From JAICIG01 sp035532215 (GTDB lineage: Bacteria; Planctomycetota; Planctomycetia; Pirellulales; JAICIG01): a stretch of 46,191 nucleotides of DNA. Numbering within the stretch: position 1 is the stretch's first letter; every line of letters starts with the position of its first letter. A program made the translations under genes and the position numbers. The notes beneath the pieces are model-generated. The model did not search any database. It was given only the letters and a program-made list of their open reading frames with translations, and was not told the origin of the DNA. This document shows, piece after piece, positions 24,260-33,111 of the stretch. The stretch is from assembly GCA_035532215.1 (NCBI GenBank), contig DATKRK010000410.1:1-46191 (forward strand), written 5' to 3'.

Positions 24260-26806
24260 TCAGGCAAGGCCGCCGAAGATCGCGTCGACGTCCTTGGCGC
24301 TCGGCAGTTTGCGCACCCCCATCGACGACTCGGCCGACGTCAGGTCCTGCGGATAGGCCGTCGGATCGAGATCGCCGACCGAGGCCGTGACCAGACCCAA
24401 CAGCTCTACGGCGCGCGACGCCGCGGCGTTCCAGCGACTAAGCCCCGCGGAAACGAGGGGCGACCATTGCAAGTTGGAAAGCGAAAGGTCGCTTGTCGTG
24501 CTTGCGACTCCGCTCGCCAACGGCGCCGCCGATCCCGAACCGGGGACGACGTGGATGGTGACGGCGGCCAACTCGCTGTCGAGTTGCCCGTCGCTGGCCT
24601 GATAGCTGAAGCTGTCGTCGCCCGTATAGCCGGAATCCGGCGTGTAGGCGAACGAGCCGTCGGCGTTCAGCGTGAGCGTGCCGTGCTGCGGTCCTTCGAA
24701 TAATGTCGCCGTCAGCGGATCGCCGTCGGGATCGGTATCGTTGGCCAGCACGCCCGAACTCGACACGTTCAAGGGCGAGTCTTGCTGCGTCGAGTAAACG
24801 TCGTTGGCCGCCACCGGGCGATGGTTGACAGCGGCGTTCACGGAAATCGACACGGTCGCCAGGTTGCTATCCGACGTGCCGTCGTTGGCGTGATAGGTAA
24901 AGCTGTCGGCGCCGACGTAGCCGGCCGCCGGCGTATAGCTGAACGAACCATCGGCGTTGAGCGTCAGCGTGCCGTGCTGCGGGGCGTCGACCATCGCAGC
25001 CGTGAGCGGGTCGCCCTCGGCGTCGGTGTCGTTCGCCAGCACTCCGGCCGCGGGCACGTTGAGCGTCTGGTTTGCCGTGACCGAGTACGCATCGTCGGCA
25101 GCGACGGGCGGTTGGTTCACCTTGGCGGCGACGACGATCGACACCGTGGCGACGTTGCCGTCCGCCTGGCCGTCGAAGGCTTGATAAGTGAACTGATCGG
25201 CGCCCATGTAGCCGGCGGCCGGCGTATAACTAAACGAGCCGTCGGCGTTCAAAGTCAGGCTGCCGTGCTGCGGCCCGGCGACCAGATTCGCGGTGAGCGC
25301 GTCGCCGTCGACGTCCGTGTCGTTGGCCAGCACGCCGGAGGCCGCGTCCACGTTCAGCGGCGTATCGGCGGTCGCCGAGTAGCTGTCGTTGACGGACGCG
25401 GGCGGGGTGTTCACCGGGTCGACCGTAATCGTCGCCGCGGCGACGGAACTGGCGACCCCGCCGTCGTTGGCCACGTAGGTGAACCCGTCGGTCCCGCTGA
25501 AATTCGCGTCCGGCGTGTAGTCGAACGACCCGTCGGCGTTCAGCGTGAGGATCCCGTGCGCGGGACCTTCCACGAGCGAGGCGGAAAGCGGATCGCCCGT
25601 CGCATCGGTGTCATTCCGCAAGACGCCGCTCGCAGCGTCGGTCGAGAGCGGAGCGTTTTCGGCGACGCTGTAGTGATCGTTCATCGCGTTCGGCGGAGTC
25701 GCGACCGGATTGACGGCGATCGTTACGGCCGCCACGTTGCTGTCGGCCGAACCGTCGTTGGCCTGATAGCTGAAGCCGTCCGTGCCGCTGAAGTTCGCCG
25801 CCGGCGTGTAAGTGAACGTGCCGTCGGGGTTCAACGTCAGCGTGCCGTGCTGCGGGCCGGCGACCAGCGAGGCCGTGAGCGGATTGCCCGCGGCATCGGT
25901 GTCGTTGGCCAGCACGCCGCCGGTCGACACGACCAACGGCGCGTTTTCGTCGGTCGAATAACTGTCGTTCGCGGCCACCGGCGGATTGTTGACGCCGACG
26001 ACGGACAATGTGGTCGTGGCCACATTGCTCTCTTGGGCGCCGTCGTTGGCGACGAACGTAATCGTGCGGTCGGTCGTGTCAGGATGTTGCGACGCGTTGT
26101 CGTAGCTCACCGTCTTGAGCACTTGCAGATAGTTCGCCACGCTATCGGATCCGTAGAGCGTGAGCACGCCGGAGCCGCTGTCATACGAGGCGGTGATCGC
26201 CGTGCCTGAAGTATCGGCGGATAGGCTCTCGAGCGAACCGTCCTTCGAATTGGCGATCGTCGCGGTCAGCGAAGTCAAATTCGAGGCGCCTGCATCGGCC
26301 AGCGCGGCATCCGAATCGGCCAGCGCCACGGGACCGCCGCCTTCGGTGAACGTTGTCGCGAAGTCCGTGCCCGGCGCCGTGCTGCTGTCCGGATCGAGAG
26401 CGATCGTCGGGGCGGCGTCGCTGGCGATCACGTCAAGCGAAACCGCAGCTAAAGCGCTTTTGGAAGTGCCGTCGTCGTCCTGATAGAGGAAACTGTCGAC
26501 CCCCGTAAACCCGGCGTCGGGCGTATAGCTGAACGAACCGTCGGCTTGCAGGGCGAGCGTGCCGTGAGCGGGGCCGCCGAACAGACTGGTCGAGAGCGCG
26601 TCGCCTTCGGCATCCGTGTCGTTGGCCAGCAAGCCGGGCGCCGTGATGGCCAGCGGCGTGTCTTGCTGCACGGCGAACATGTCATTCGCGGCGATCGGCG
26701 GCGCGCCTGATAGCACAATTCGCGGTTCTAGCGAGTCAAGTCGGCTGCTGCGCATCCGACGGCGGCGCAGGGACCTGGTTCCGGCAAGCTTCTTCGACTT
26801 CTTCAT
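24260..26806 (-). CDS. LEPR-type surface protein with cadherin/Ig-like repeats
   Basis: The 848-residue product begins with a basic leader and LEPRIVLSG (residues 26-34), the LEPR-XLL-type motif found at the N-termini of large planctomycete extracellular proteins. Six Ig-like repeats of about 95 residues follow (Big_9/VCBS/cadherin-like). Each has PxAxxDxYS, VLANDTDxxGDxLTA, GPQHGTLTLNADGSFSYTP and FTYxAxDG. A divergent domain at about 115-255 separates repeat 1 from repeats 2-6. The acidic loops suggest calcium binding. A unique 90-residue tail ends the protein. ATG 26806 is preceded by AAAGGA at good spacing; an in-frame ATG at 26824 is less well placed. Likely an adhesin or envelope protein; no dedicated secretion genes adjoin it. 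Confidence 0.9.
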   Translation of the reverse strand: MKKSKKLAGTRSLRRRRMRSSRLDSLEPRIVLSGAPPIAANDMFAVQQDTPLAITAPGLLANDTDAEGDALSTSLFGGPAHGTLALQADGSFSYTPDAGFTGVDSFLYQDDDGTSKSALAAVSLDVIASDAAPTIALDPDSSTAPGTDFATTFTEGGGPVALADSDAALADAGASNLTSLTATIANSKDGSLESLSADTSGTAITASYDSGSGVLTLYGSDSVANYLQVLKTVSYDNASQHPDTTDRTITFVANDGAQESNVATTTLSVVGVNNPPVAANDSYSTDENAPLVVSTGGVLANDTDAAGNPLTASLVAGPQHGTLTLNPDGTFTYTPAANFSGTDGFSYQANDGSADSNVAAVTIAVNPVATPPNAMNDHYSVAENAPLSTDAASGVLRNDTDATGDPLSASLVEGPAHGILTLNADGSFDYTPDANFSGTDGFTYVANDGGVASSVAAATITVDPVNTPPASVNDSYSATADTPLNVDAASGVLANDTDVDGDALTANLVAGPQHGSLTLNADGSFSYTPAAGYMGADQFTYQAFDGQADGNVATVSIVVAAKVNQPPVAADDAYSVTANQTLNVPAAGVLANDTDAEGDPLTAAMVDAPQHGTLTLNADGSFSYTPAAGYVGADSFTYHANDGTSDSNLATVSISVNAAVNHRPVAANDVYSTQQDSPLNVSSSGVLANDTDPDGDPLTATLFEGPQHGTLTLNADGSFAYTPDSGYTGDDSFSYQASDGQLDSELAAVTIHVVPGSGSAAPLASGVASTTSDLSLSNLQWSPLVSAGLSRWNAAASRAVELLGLVTASVGDLDPTAYPQDLTSAESSMGVRKLPSAKDVDAIFGGLA

Positions 26807-27629
26807 AGTGCATCCTTTCCTCATTCACGCGTAAGCCCCTAAACGTTCCTAATGTGCGAAATGCTTCGCCCCGTACCGATTGGCAAGCCGTTTCGTTCGG
26901 CGCGCAGCGCGAGCGCAAACCGCACGATGGCTTTCGAAGTCGGCGTCGACGACAAGGCGCACGATCACTGTGCGCAGCCTCTGGCTCAACGCGGCCAGGC
27001 GGCGAACGGCGTCGCCCGCGGGCGGCGACGTCTCATCAACGAGGAGCAGTCCTTTAGCGACGGCGGAGGGACGTGTTCATGATGGACTCCTTTCTCAACA
27101 GCCGGATTGAACGGCCGCATGGTGAAGAGTTTCATCCTGAAACTATCTGACCGGGCATGATTCCTATCGCGCCGTGCCACGGAGCACGCGTTCCCTTGCC
27201 CGGAGACGAAGCATGACGAACGATGAGGCCGCATCCAGCAACCCGCATTCGTCATGTAGGTAGTGAGTCTAGCGAGGTCGAACGCGATGGCAAGACGCGC
27301 CGTCGCAATTTGTTTTCCTTGGGCTTGACATCGATTCGCGCTGATCGATGACGCCATTCTCTAACTTATTGCGCGGCCATTGCATCAGTCGCCGGCGCGG
27401 CATACGGCGTTCGACGTAAGTTTTTTTTCAGAATCATCCGCGGCGAAGCTCCGGCATCGCCTTCGTCCTGCCGCAAACGAGGCATCCTTCCCATTTTCTC
27501 GGCCGTTTTCTCGGCCACAGACGGCGAATTCGAACCAGAGATGATGTCGCGCACGCTTGGGCGCCGATGGGATAAACGGCCTCGGCGACTGCCGGCCTCC
27601 TCCCGCCACCGACGGATGAGTTTCTCCGC
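26807..27629. other. Long intergenic region upstream of the surface-protein gene
   Basis: About 820 bases contain no convincing gene. Frames on both strands are Arg-rich and discontinuous. The segment 27100-27420 is less GC-rich than its surroundings and includes an eight-T run at about 27420-27427. It presumably holds the minus-strand promoter for the surface protein and possibly gene debris; I see no tRNA or clear hairpin. Confidence 0.5.
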
Positions 27630-27815
27630 ATGACCCCTGATATTGCCCCGGTCCACCCGCTTGCCGAATTGGAAGCGCGGCAGGACGAAGTCCTTGCGCA
27701 GCTCGAAGAACTCGAACGCCGCACCGAAAACGCGCTGGTTGAATTTACCAGGCTCGAACTCCCGCGTGCCGGCGGCAAGCCGCTTCTCCATGAACTGCCG
27801 GCTTCCGCCGCCTGA
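27630..27815 (+). CDS. Very small coiled-coil protein, function unknown
   Basis: The 61-residue frame reads MTPDIAPVHPLAELEARQDE, then VLAQLEELERRTENALVEF and a C-terminal RLELPRAGGKPLL. Heptad-like spacing of Leu at 12, 21, 24 and 27 suggests a short coiled coil. The composition is protein-like, and small proteins with HPLAELEARQ-type starts recur in planctomycetes as far as I recall. No strong Shine-Dalgarno precedes the ATG. It stands alone between two gene-poor regions. Function unknown. Confidence 0.55.
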   Translation: MTPDIAPVHPLAELEARQDEVLAQLEELERRTENALVEFTRLELPRAGGKPLLHELPASAA

Positions 27816-27980
27816 CGACGCCGGCCGATCGGCTCTGCGCAGCCGTGCAGGGCCCCATCTCGCGGCTAACTCGGCCGCTTCGGTCCGTGTTCAACGCCGC
27901 AAGCGGGAGGCCTCTGCCCAGTTCCTGAATGCCGCAGCCAGGCGACTGCGCGCCTTGGCCTTGCTTTGGAGACTTCGATT

Positions 27981-28047
27981 GCCGGGGGCACGTATCAAGC
28001 CGCCTGGCGCCCTGATACGTGCCGGGGGCACGTATCAAGCCGCCAGG
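27981..28047. repeat. Direct and inverted GGGGGCACGTATCAAGCCGCC repeats
   Basis: A 24-base sequence beginning GCCGGGGGCACGTATCAAGC occurs at 27981 and again at 28021, a 40-base period. Within the first unit GGCACGTATCA (27987-27997) is the reverse complement of TGATACGTGCC (28013-28023). The second copy continues into AAGCCGCCAGGCGGCTT, itself palindromic. The remainder of the 314-base gap 27816-28129 shows no gene. Confidence 0.85.
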
Positions 28048-28129
28048 CGGCTTGCGGCCAACCGCTCTGGACAGCGCGGAGAAAATTGTTAAAGTGCGGC
28101 CCCGTCATAAGGTGGAAAGGAGTCTGCCG

Positions 28130-29095
28130 ATGAATCGGTCGCTGGCGCTTTGGTGCGCGCCGCTTTTGTTTGCCGGTTGCCACAATTCGCCCCAACCGTT
28201 CGATCCGTTCTTGCCCGCCACAGTGCCGCCGCCCGCGACCGGCGCCGCCGCGGGGAGCGCCGCGCCCTATTACTCGGCACCCGCCGAGGCGCCGTATCCG
28301 TCAGGCGGAAATTACAACTCCCCTCCGCCAGCCAGCGCGCCGGCCGGCGCCCCCTATCAGGGAGAGACCAATCCCCAGCCGACGGATCGTTGGCCGATGA
28401 CTAAGCGAGACTCCAGCAATCGCCAGTCGTCCAGTCTCCCCGCTGCCAAAGCCAAGCCGGGTGCAGTGCATTCGCACTTGGCCTCGGCCTCGGAAGCTGG
28501 GGACCAGCACGAACAGACCGATTCGAAACAGACCGGAGGCGGAAACGACGCTGAAGAATCGGGCAGCCGCGTCGTTCAGGCAAATCACGCCAAGATCGTG
28601 AAAGTGATACATTCCCATTCCAACCTGGATGGGGAAAGCGCTCTTGCTTCGGCCGCCGGCGGCGAGGAGCCGAGGAAACTGCCCGCGGCGGACGATGCCG
28701 TCGACATCATGGACTTACCCCCCGCAAGGTCCGCCGTCGGATCGCGAATGGCTCAGCGAATCTCCCCGCTTGGCGGCGGAAAAGTCGTCCGCACGAGCGC
28801 CACGGAGCCGGCCGAACCATCTGCGGGCCAGCGATATGCGTATTCGCCCGACTACAAAAAGCTCAACGGGCAGTTGGAGTATTCGCTGGCCGAGAGGCGT
28901 TGGAAGTTGCGGTATGTTCCCATCGACGGTGAAACCGACTCGCACGGCGGAAGCGTCGTGCTCCTCGGCAAGCCGCCCGAGGGATTCCAGGCTGGCGATT
29001 TCGTGACCGTCGAAGGCCGGTTGGCGGGCGAAGCTGCGGCAGGCGAATTCGCGCCTGAGTATCAATTCGACCAAATCGAGCCGCTGGCCGATTAA
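28130..29095 (+). CDS. Lipoprotein with Pro-rich linker and C-terminal OB-like domain
   Basis: The 321-residue product has a lipoprotein signal, LLFAGC with Cys17 as the lipidated residue, preceded by AGGAG before the ATG at 28130. Residues 20-100 are Pro/Ala/Ser/Tyr-rich, suited to spanning an envelope layer. A variable, charged middle follows with several His. A compact domain at about 235-321 (YSPDYKKLNGQLEYSLAERRW, then GGSVVLLGKPP and GDFVTVEGRL) looks like a small beta barrel. It should sit in the outer or cytoplasmic membrane. Its gene precedes the SecA paralogue by about 220 bases. I do not recognise a specific family. Confidence 0.75.
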   Translation: MNRSLALWCAPLLFAGCHNSPQPFDPFLPATVPPPATGAAAGSAAPYYSAPAEAPYPSGGNYNSPPPASAPAGAPYQGETNPQPTDRWPMTKRDSSNRQSSSLPAAKAKPGAVHSHLASASEAGDQHEQTDSKQTGGGNDAEESGSRVVQANHAKIVKVIHSHSNLDGESALASAAGGEEPRKLPAADDAVDIMDLPPARSAVGSRMAQRISPLGGGKVVRTSATEPAEPSAGQRYAYSPDYKKLNGQLEYSLAERRWKLRYVPIDGETDSHGGSVVLLGKPPEGFQAGDFVTVEGRLAGEAAAGEFAPEYQFDQIEPLAD

Positions 29096-29232
29096 GCGGG
29101 CCCGAGCAATCAATCGGGTTGCGCCGGTTCCTCGGACATCAGGAGCGCTCTGATGGCGCCGAACGCATCAGCGGGCGGCGCGCCCTGCCCCTCAAATGCC
29201 GCCAATTCCGCGCCAAACGCGCGAGGCTAGCC

Positions 29233-29238
29233 TATAAT
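29233..29238 (+). promoter_or_regulatory. Possible -10 element before the SecA paralogue
   Basis: TATAAT stands out in a GC-rich intergenic region, 78 bases upstream of the ATG. No good -35 hexamer lies 16-18 bases upstream, so this is tentative. Confidence 0.3.
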
Positions 29239-29315
29239 GGGGACACGGCGGCGCAGCCGATTTGGCATGCGGCAAAAACGTTGATTCGGTTCGACGGCTT
29301 TAGGTTTCCCTTCTC

Positions 29316-31256
29316 ATGAGCATATCGTCGCGCCTGCGGGCGCTGACCGGCGGCACGACCCAGCATCGCTTGGCCAGGTGGCTCGAGTCGTTGCCGAAAA
29401 TCGCGGCCTTCGAGCCCGAACTGGAAAAGCTGACCGATTACGAGTTGCGCAAACGCAGCCTGTCGTTGCGCTACCGGGCCAAGAGCCAAGAGCCGCTCGA
29501 TAAACTGCTGCCCGAGGCGTTCGCCCTGGTCCGCGAAGCCGGTCGCCGCACGCTACGCATGCGACATTTCGACGTGCAGATGCTCGGCGGCATCGCCATG
29601 CACTATCGCTCGATCGCTGAGATGCAGACCGGCGAAGGCAAAACGCTGACGGCGACGCTGCCGATGTATCTCAACGCGCTGACGGGCAAAGGCGCGCAAC
29701 TGGCGACGGTGAACGACTACCTGGCCCGCCGCGACGCCGAATGGATGACCCCGATTTACGAGATGCTCGGCATCAGCGTGGGGATTATCGAAGCCAACAT
29801 GTCGCAACCGGCGCGCCGCAAGGCCTACGCCGCCGACGTGACCTACGGCACGGCCAAGGAATTCGGCTTCGACTTTTTGCGCGACCGGCTGCTGTTGCGG
29901 CGCATCAACGAGGGGCTCACCGACTTTCTCGGCGGCATGCTCGGCCAGCATGGCGAAGGGGGCGAACAGCCGGTGCAGCGAGGCGCGCACTTCATCGTCG
30001 TCGACGAGGCCGACAGCATCTTGATCGACGAGGCGCGCACCCCGCTGATCATCAGCGCGCTGCCCACGGAAGAAGAAAAAATCGCCGTCGAGTGCTACCG
30101 CTGGAGCGCCGGCGTCGCCGACAAGTTCGAAGACGAAGAGCACTACGAATACGACCACGAAAAGCAGACCGTCGAACTCACCGCGCCGGGCCGCCAACTG
30201 GTGCGCACGCTGCCCAAGCCCGCCGCCATGGACTCGGTGGGCATGTTCACCATTTACGAGTACATCGAGCGGGCGATCAAGGTCACGCGGGCCTTCACGC
30301 TCGACCGGCAGTACGTGGTGCGCGACGGCGAAATCGTGATCGTCGACGAGTTTACCGGCCGCTTGTCGGAAGGCCGCAAATGGCGAGACGGCATCCACCA
30401 GGCGATCGAGGCCAAGGAGAGCGTGGAAGTCACGGTGGCCACCGGTCAGGCGGCGCGCGTGACGGTGCAAGACTTCTTCCTCCGCTACGAGCAGCTTTGC
30501 GGTATGACCGGCACCGCGGCCAGTTCGGCTCGCGAACTGGCCAAGATTTACGAAGTTCGCGTCGTGCAGATCCCGACCAACCGACCGGCCATTCGCCAGC
30601 GGCTGCCCGATCACATCTTCGGCACGAGCGAGGATAAGTGGCGGGCGATCGTGGAAGAAGTTCGCGAGCTGCACGCCCAGCGACGGCCGATTCTGATCGG
30701 CACTCGTTCGATCGACAAGTCGGTGTTGCTCTCGGCGCTGCTCCGGCAGGTGGGCATCGAGCACCGCGTGCTCAACGCCAACCAGATCGCCGAGGAAGCC
30801 GACATCGTGGCCTGCGCCGGACTGCTGGATAAAGTCACCGTTTCGACGAACATGGCCGGCCGCGGCACGGACATCAAACTGGGCGAAGGAGTCGTCGAGT
30901 TGGGTGGCTTGCACGTGATGCTGACCGAAATGCACGATTCGGCGCGGATCGACCGCCAGTTGATCGGCCGCTGCGGTCGCCAGGGCGACCCGGGCACGTT
31001 TCGTCAGTATCTTGCGCTCGACGACGACATTCTTTTGGCCGGGCTTGGTCCCGATAAGGCCGAACGTTTGAAAGGACGGGGCGAAAACGCGTCCGGCGGA
31101 TCTTTCGATCACTTGGGCAAGCTGTTTCGCAGGGCCCAGCGGATTATCGAGCGGCGCCATTTCCGCGATCGCCGCGTGCTGATGCACTACGAGAAGGAAC
31201 GCCGCAAGATTCAAAAGCAGATGGGTCAGGATCCGTATCTCGACACGGCCGGTTAA
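29316..31256 (+). CDS. Short SecA-family ATPase (accessory SecA paralogue)
   Basis: The 646-residue product is a SecA-type motor ATPase for protein export. It has MQTGEGKT (Walker A, 103-110), the NDYLARRDAEWM motif, TYGTAKEFGFDFLRD, VVDEADSILIDEARTPLIIS (DEAD box), GRLSEGRKWRDGIHQAIEAKE, MTGTAASSARE and VSTNMAGRGTDIKLGEGV followed by QLIGRCGRQGDPG. A preprotein-crosslinking domain is present at about 220-360. After the second nucleotide-binding lobe only about 60 residues remain, so most of the helical scaffold, two-helix finger and the zinc-binding tail of housekeeping SecA (usually 850-950 residues) are missing. It is thus probably not the essential SecA. No SecY or accessory Sec genes adjoin; the lipoprotein gene upstream may be a partner. 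Confidence 0.92.
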   Translation: MSISSRLRALTGGTTQHRLARWLESLPKIAAFEPELEKLTDYELRKRSLSLRYRAKSQEPLDKLLPEAFALVREAGRRTLRMRHFDVQMLGGIAMHYRSIAEMQTGEGKTLTATLPMYLNALTGKGAQLATVNDYLARRDAEWMTPIYEMLGISVGIIEANMSQPARRKAYAADVTYGTAKEFGFDFLRDRLLLRRINEGLTDFLGGMLGQHGEGGEQPVQRGAHFIVVDEADSILIDEARTPLIISALPTEEEKIAVECYRWSAGVADKFEDEEHYEYDHEKQTVELTAPGRQLVRTLPKPAAMDSVGMFTIYEYIERAIKVTRAFTLDRQYVVRDGEIVIVDEFTGRLSEGRKWRDGIHQAIEAKESVEVTVATGQAARVTVQDFFLRYEQLCGMTGTAASSARELAKIYEVRVVQIPTNRPAIRQRLPDHIFGTSEDKWRAIVEEVRELHAQRRPILIGTRSIDKSVLLSALLRQVGIEHRVLNANQIAEEADIVACAGLLDKVTVSTNMAGRGTDIKLGEGVVELGGLHVMLTEMHDSARIDRQLIGRCGRQGDPGTFRQYLALDDDILLAGLGPDKAERLKGRGENASGGSFDHLGKLFRRAQRIIERRHFRDRRVLMHYEKERRKIQKQMGQDPYLDTAG

Positions 31257-31299
31257 GCCGGCGGACGCGACGCGCCGAATCGAGCCGGACGGGACCGAC

Positions 31300-31359
31300 T
31301 CACGCGGAGGCGCGGAGCCGCGAAGAAAAGAAGACGAACGCTTTCTGCGGCTCCGCGCC
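31300..31359. repeat. Dispersed GGAG/CCGCG-rich inverted repeat, copy 2
   Basis: TCACGCGGAGGCGCGGAGCC (31300-31319) matches the consensus of the repeat at 191-332. The right arm, TGCGGCTCCGCGCC at 31346-31359, is shortened. It lies 44 bases after the SecA paralogue stop. Confidence 0.75.
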
Positions 31360-31501
31360 CGTTACGTTCCTCCGCCCTCGCCGAGACCCCTTCGCGCCAC
31401 CGCTGAAAGGCACTGGCCAACTTCGGAAATTCGTCTATTCGGATCGAAAACAAACCAGGCAGTTGGTAGACTGGGCTGTGTTTTCTTGAGGCCAACGCTA
31501 T

Positions 31502-32149
31502 ATGTCGAATGAGCAAGCGAAATCGGATCAAGATGCGGCCCGCCGACGGACGCGAAATAGCTTTCTTGCTATGAAATCGTTGGCAGTCATCGCCGTGCTT
31601 GCGGCTCTCGTTTGGTTGTATTGGCCGTGGCGCGATGAATTCGTCCTTAGGCCCGTGCATGAAATGAAGACAAAGCAACTCGTCCTGACGATCGATGGCA
31701 AGCAGCACACGGTCGAAGTGCCATACGAAGTCAGTCGATTGGTTGGTGACGAATCGCATCATCGACCGACGCAACGTGAAGTGCTTGGCTTCGTCGTAAT
31801 CGCCATCCTTGCTGTTTATTCCGTCTGCGTGATCTTCAGATTCTTCTGGCCAAAAAAGAGCGGGCCAACCCAGCGCGAGATCAACAAGCACATGACCGAG
31901 CTGCGTATATTTGTTTTTGGGCTCGCGGCTGGGCTCCTTGCGGCCGAGAAAGCCGGGCCGTCGGTGCCGGACCCGTATATTCGCGCTGAGCCAATTGGGA
32001 TAGCGCCTACCATTGCACCGCAGTACGACGAGCCCCACAATCTACCGCGTCCGGCGCTTTACGATCCCGAACCGCCAATTGCTGGCCCTGCACAAATCGT
32101 TGTGCCCGAATTCAGCGAAGATGGCCAACGTCAAAAAACGACCCCCTAA
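31502..32149 (+). CDS. Hypothetical membrane protein of lower GC
   Basis: The 215-residue product has hydrophobic helices at about 22-40 (FLAMKSLAVIAVLAALVWLYW), 97-115 (LGFVVIAILAVYSVCVIF) and 136-150. Between the first two lies a short beta-like domain (KTKQLVLTIDGKQHTVEVPYEV) that would face the periplasm. The C-terminal 60 residues are Pro-rich. Third-position GC is visibly lower than in neighbouring genes, as in the following gene. No family is recognised. Start is the ATG at 31502; no strong Shine-Dalgarno is visible. Confidence 0.7.
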   Translation: MSNEQAKSDQDAARRRTRNSFLAMKSLAVIAVLAALVWLYWPWRDEFVLRPVHEMKTKQLVLTIDGKQHTVEVPYEVSRLVGDESHHRPTQREVLGFVVIAILAVYSVCVIFRFFWPKKSGPTQREINKHMTELRIFVFGLAAGLLAAEKAGPSVPDPYIRAEPIGIAPTIAPQYDEPHNLPRPALYDPEPPIAGPAQIVVPEFSEDGQRQKTTP

Positions 32150-32215
32150 TTCAGCGCTGAACTCGGTGCGTTGGGCATTGTAGCGCCAACCTCGCTGCCG
32201 ACTTCTTACAGTCCC

Positions 32216-32242
32216 TTGCCGTGTCGGCGACGTCGCTATAAT
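32216..32242 (+). promoter_or_regulatory. Possible sigma-70-like promoter
   Basis: TATAAT at 32237-32242 is preceded by TTGCCG at 32216-32221 with a 15-base spacer, slightly short. It lies 48 bases before the ATG of the following gene. Confidence 0.4.
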
Positions 32243-32289
32243 TGATGGCTTTGCTCCATTACAGGTGCAGCCATCCAGGACCACCGCAG

Positions 32290-32928
32290 ATGCTAACTTC
32301 TTATTCGCTCGACAGGTTTGTCGCGCCAGAACTGTCAAAGCTGACCGCTTGCGGTGCCCCCGAATTGCCCGCACGGGAAGGAGAGTGGCTGTCTCGCTTT
32401 GCGTTGGGCACGATTTTTCACAATCGAGTCGGGGCTCCTCATAAGCTCTACAGTTTCTCGTACCTCCGCAAAGTCGAGGCGGCGATTGAAGAGTACCAGA
32501 TGGCTCATGGATTTCTTTTGAGGTACGTGGACGGTGGGCGGCGTACGTCAGACTACTTCCGATCCCTCCGGCATTTCGAGAATTGTTTGGCGATGGCCTA
32601 CCAAGCAATGCTGATCGTTCAAGCAATGGCAAAGCAGGCGGGCGAAAAGAAGGGGCCGAAATTCTTTGAGCAAGGCGACGGTTCACTGCTCGAACGCATC
32701 AATAGGCTTTACAACGACAGCAAGCATATTGACGGAGCGATTGTTCGAGGCGACTTTCCGCACGACGAGGCTACCTTGGTCATTTGGTTGGCGAACGACC
32801 GAATAAGATCGAAGGCGTGCGACGTGGCGTACCAGGAATTGCATGAGTTTTTGCTGGAACTTGCCAAATGGGCAGGAGTAGTCGCCACGCAAACGTTGCC
32901 TGAAGACCCAGCAACAACTAGCTCCTAG
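32290..32928 (+). CDS. Unrecognised alpha-helical protein with an RX6H (HEPN-like) motif
   Basis: The 212-residue product is predicted mostly helical: VEAAIEEYQMAHGFLLRYV, LRHFENCLAMAYQAMLIVQAM and EFLLELAKWAGVV. A central RLYNDSKH has an Arg and His separated by six residues, the RX4-6H pattern of HEPN RNases, placed on a helix start as in that fold. There is no nucleotidyltransferase partner directly next to it. Its third-position GC is lower than that of neighbours, suggesting acquisition. The ATG at 32290 follows CAGGA; the frame is open 16 codons further up. HEPN identity is inference; it could equally be an unrelated helical protein. Confidence 0.65.
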   Translation: MLTSYSLDRFVAPELSKLTACGAPELPAREGEWLSRFALGTIFHNRVGAPHKLYSFSYLRKVEAAIEEYQMAHGFLLRYVDGGRRTSDYFRSLRHFENCLAMAYQAMLIVQAMAKQAGEKKGPKFFEQGDGSLLERINRLYNDSKHIDGAIVRGDFPHDEATLVIWLANDRIRSKACDVAYQELHEFLLELAKWAGVVATQTLPEDPATTSS

Positions 32929-33111
32929 TCCACGCCCCTCGTGGCGCCCGAGGGCCGCTCCCCTCGCGAAAAGCAAGGAAGTTAGTGCCGCTGAAATCTA
33001 ACTTTTAATCCTCAAGATCGTATCCGTCTACCAACTTGCTGCGGCATTGTGTTTTGCACCTCGATCTGTAAACGCTGAACGCGCACAGGCACGAGGGAAC
33101 TCCGCACGCGC

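Noticed and set aside
24782..26209. A 475-codon antisense frame in the Ig-repeat protein gene
   Set aside because: It has repeats only because the opposite strand does, and is extremely Arg/Val/Gly-rich.
26852..27110. Short plus-strand frames of 67-76 codons in the gap upstream of the LEPR gene
   Set aside because: Three overlapping frames of similar length with skewed composition and no ribosome-binding site are typical of noncoding GC-rich DNA.
27981..28047. CRISPR array
   Set aside because: Only two repeat copies exist, the repeat is internally palindromic with the next copy overlapping its arm, and no cas genes are present.
29553..31214. A 553-codon antisense frame in the SecA paralogue
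   Set aside because: It is a shadow of a high-GC3 gene; composition is His/Arg/Asp-rich with no start signal and no motif.
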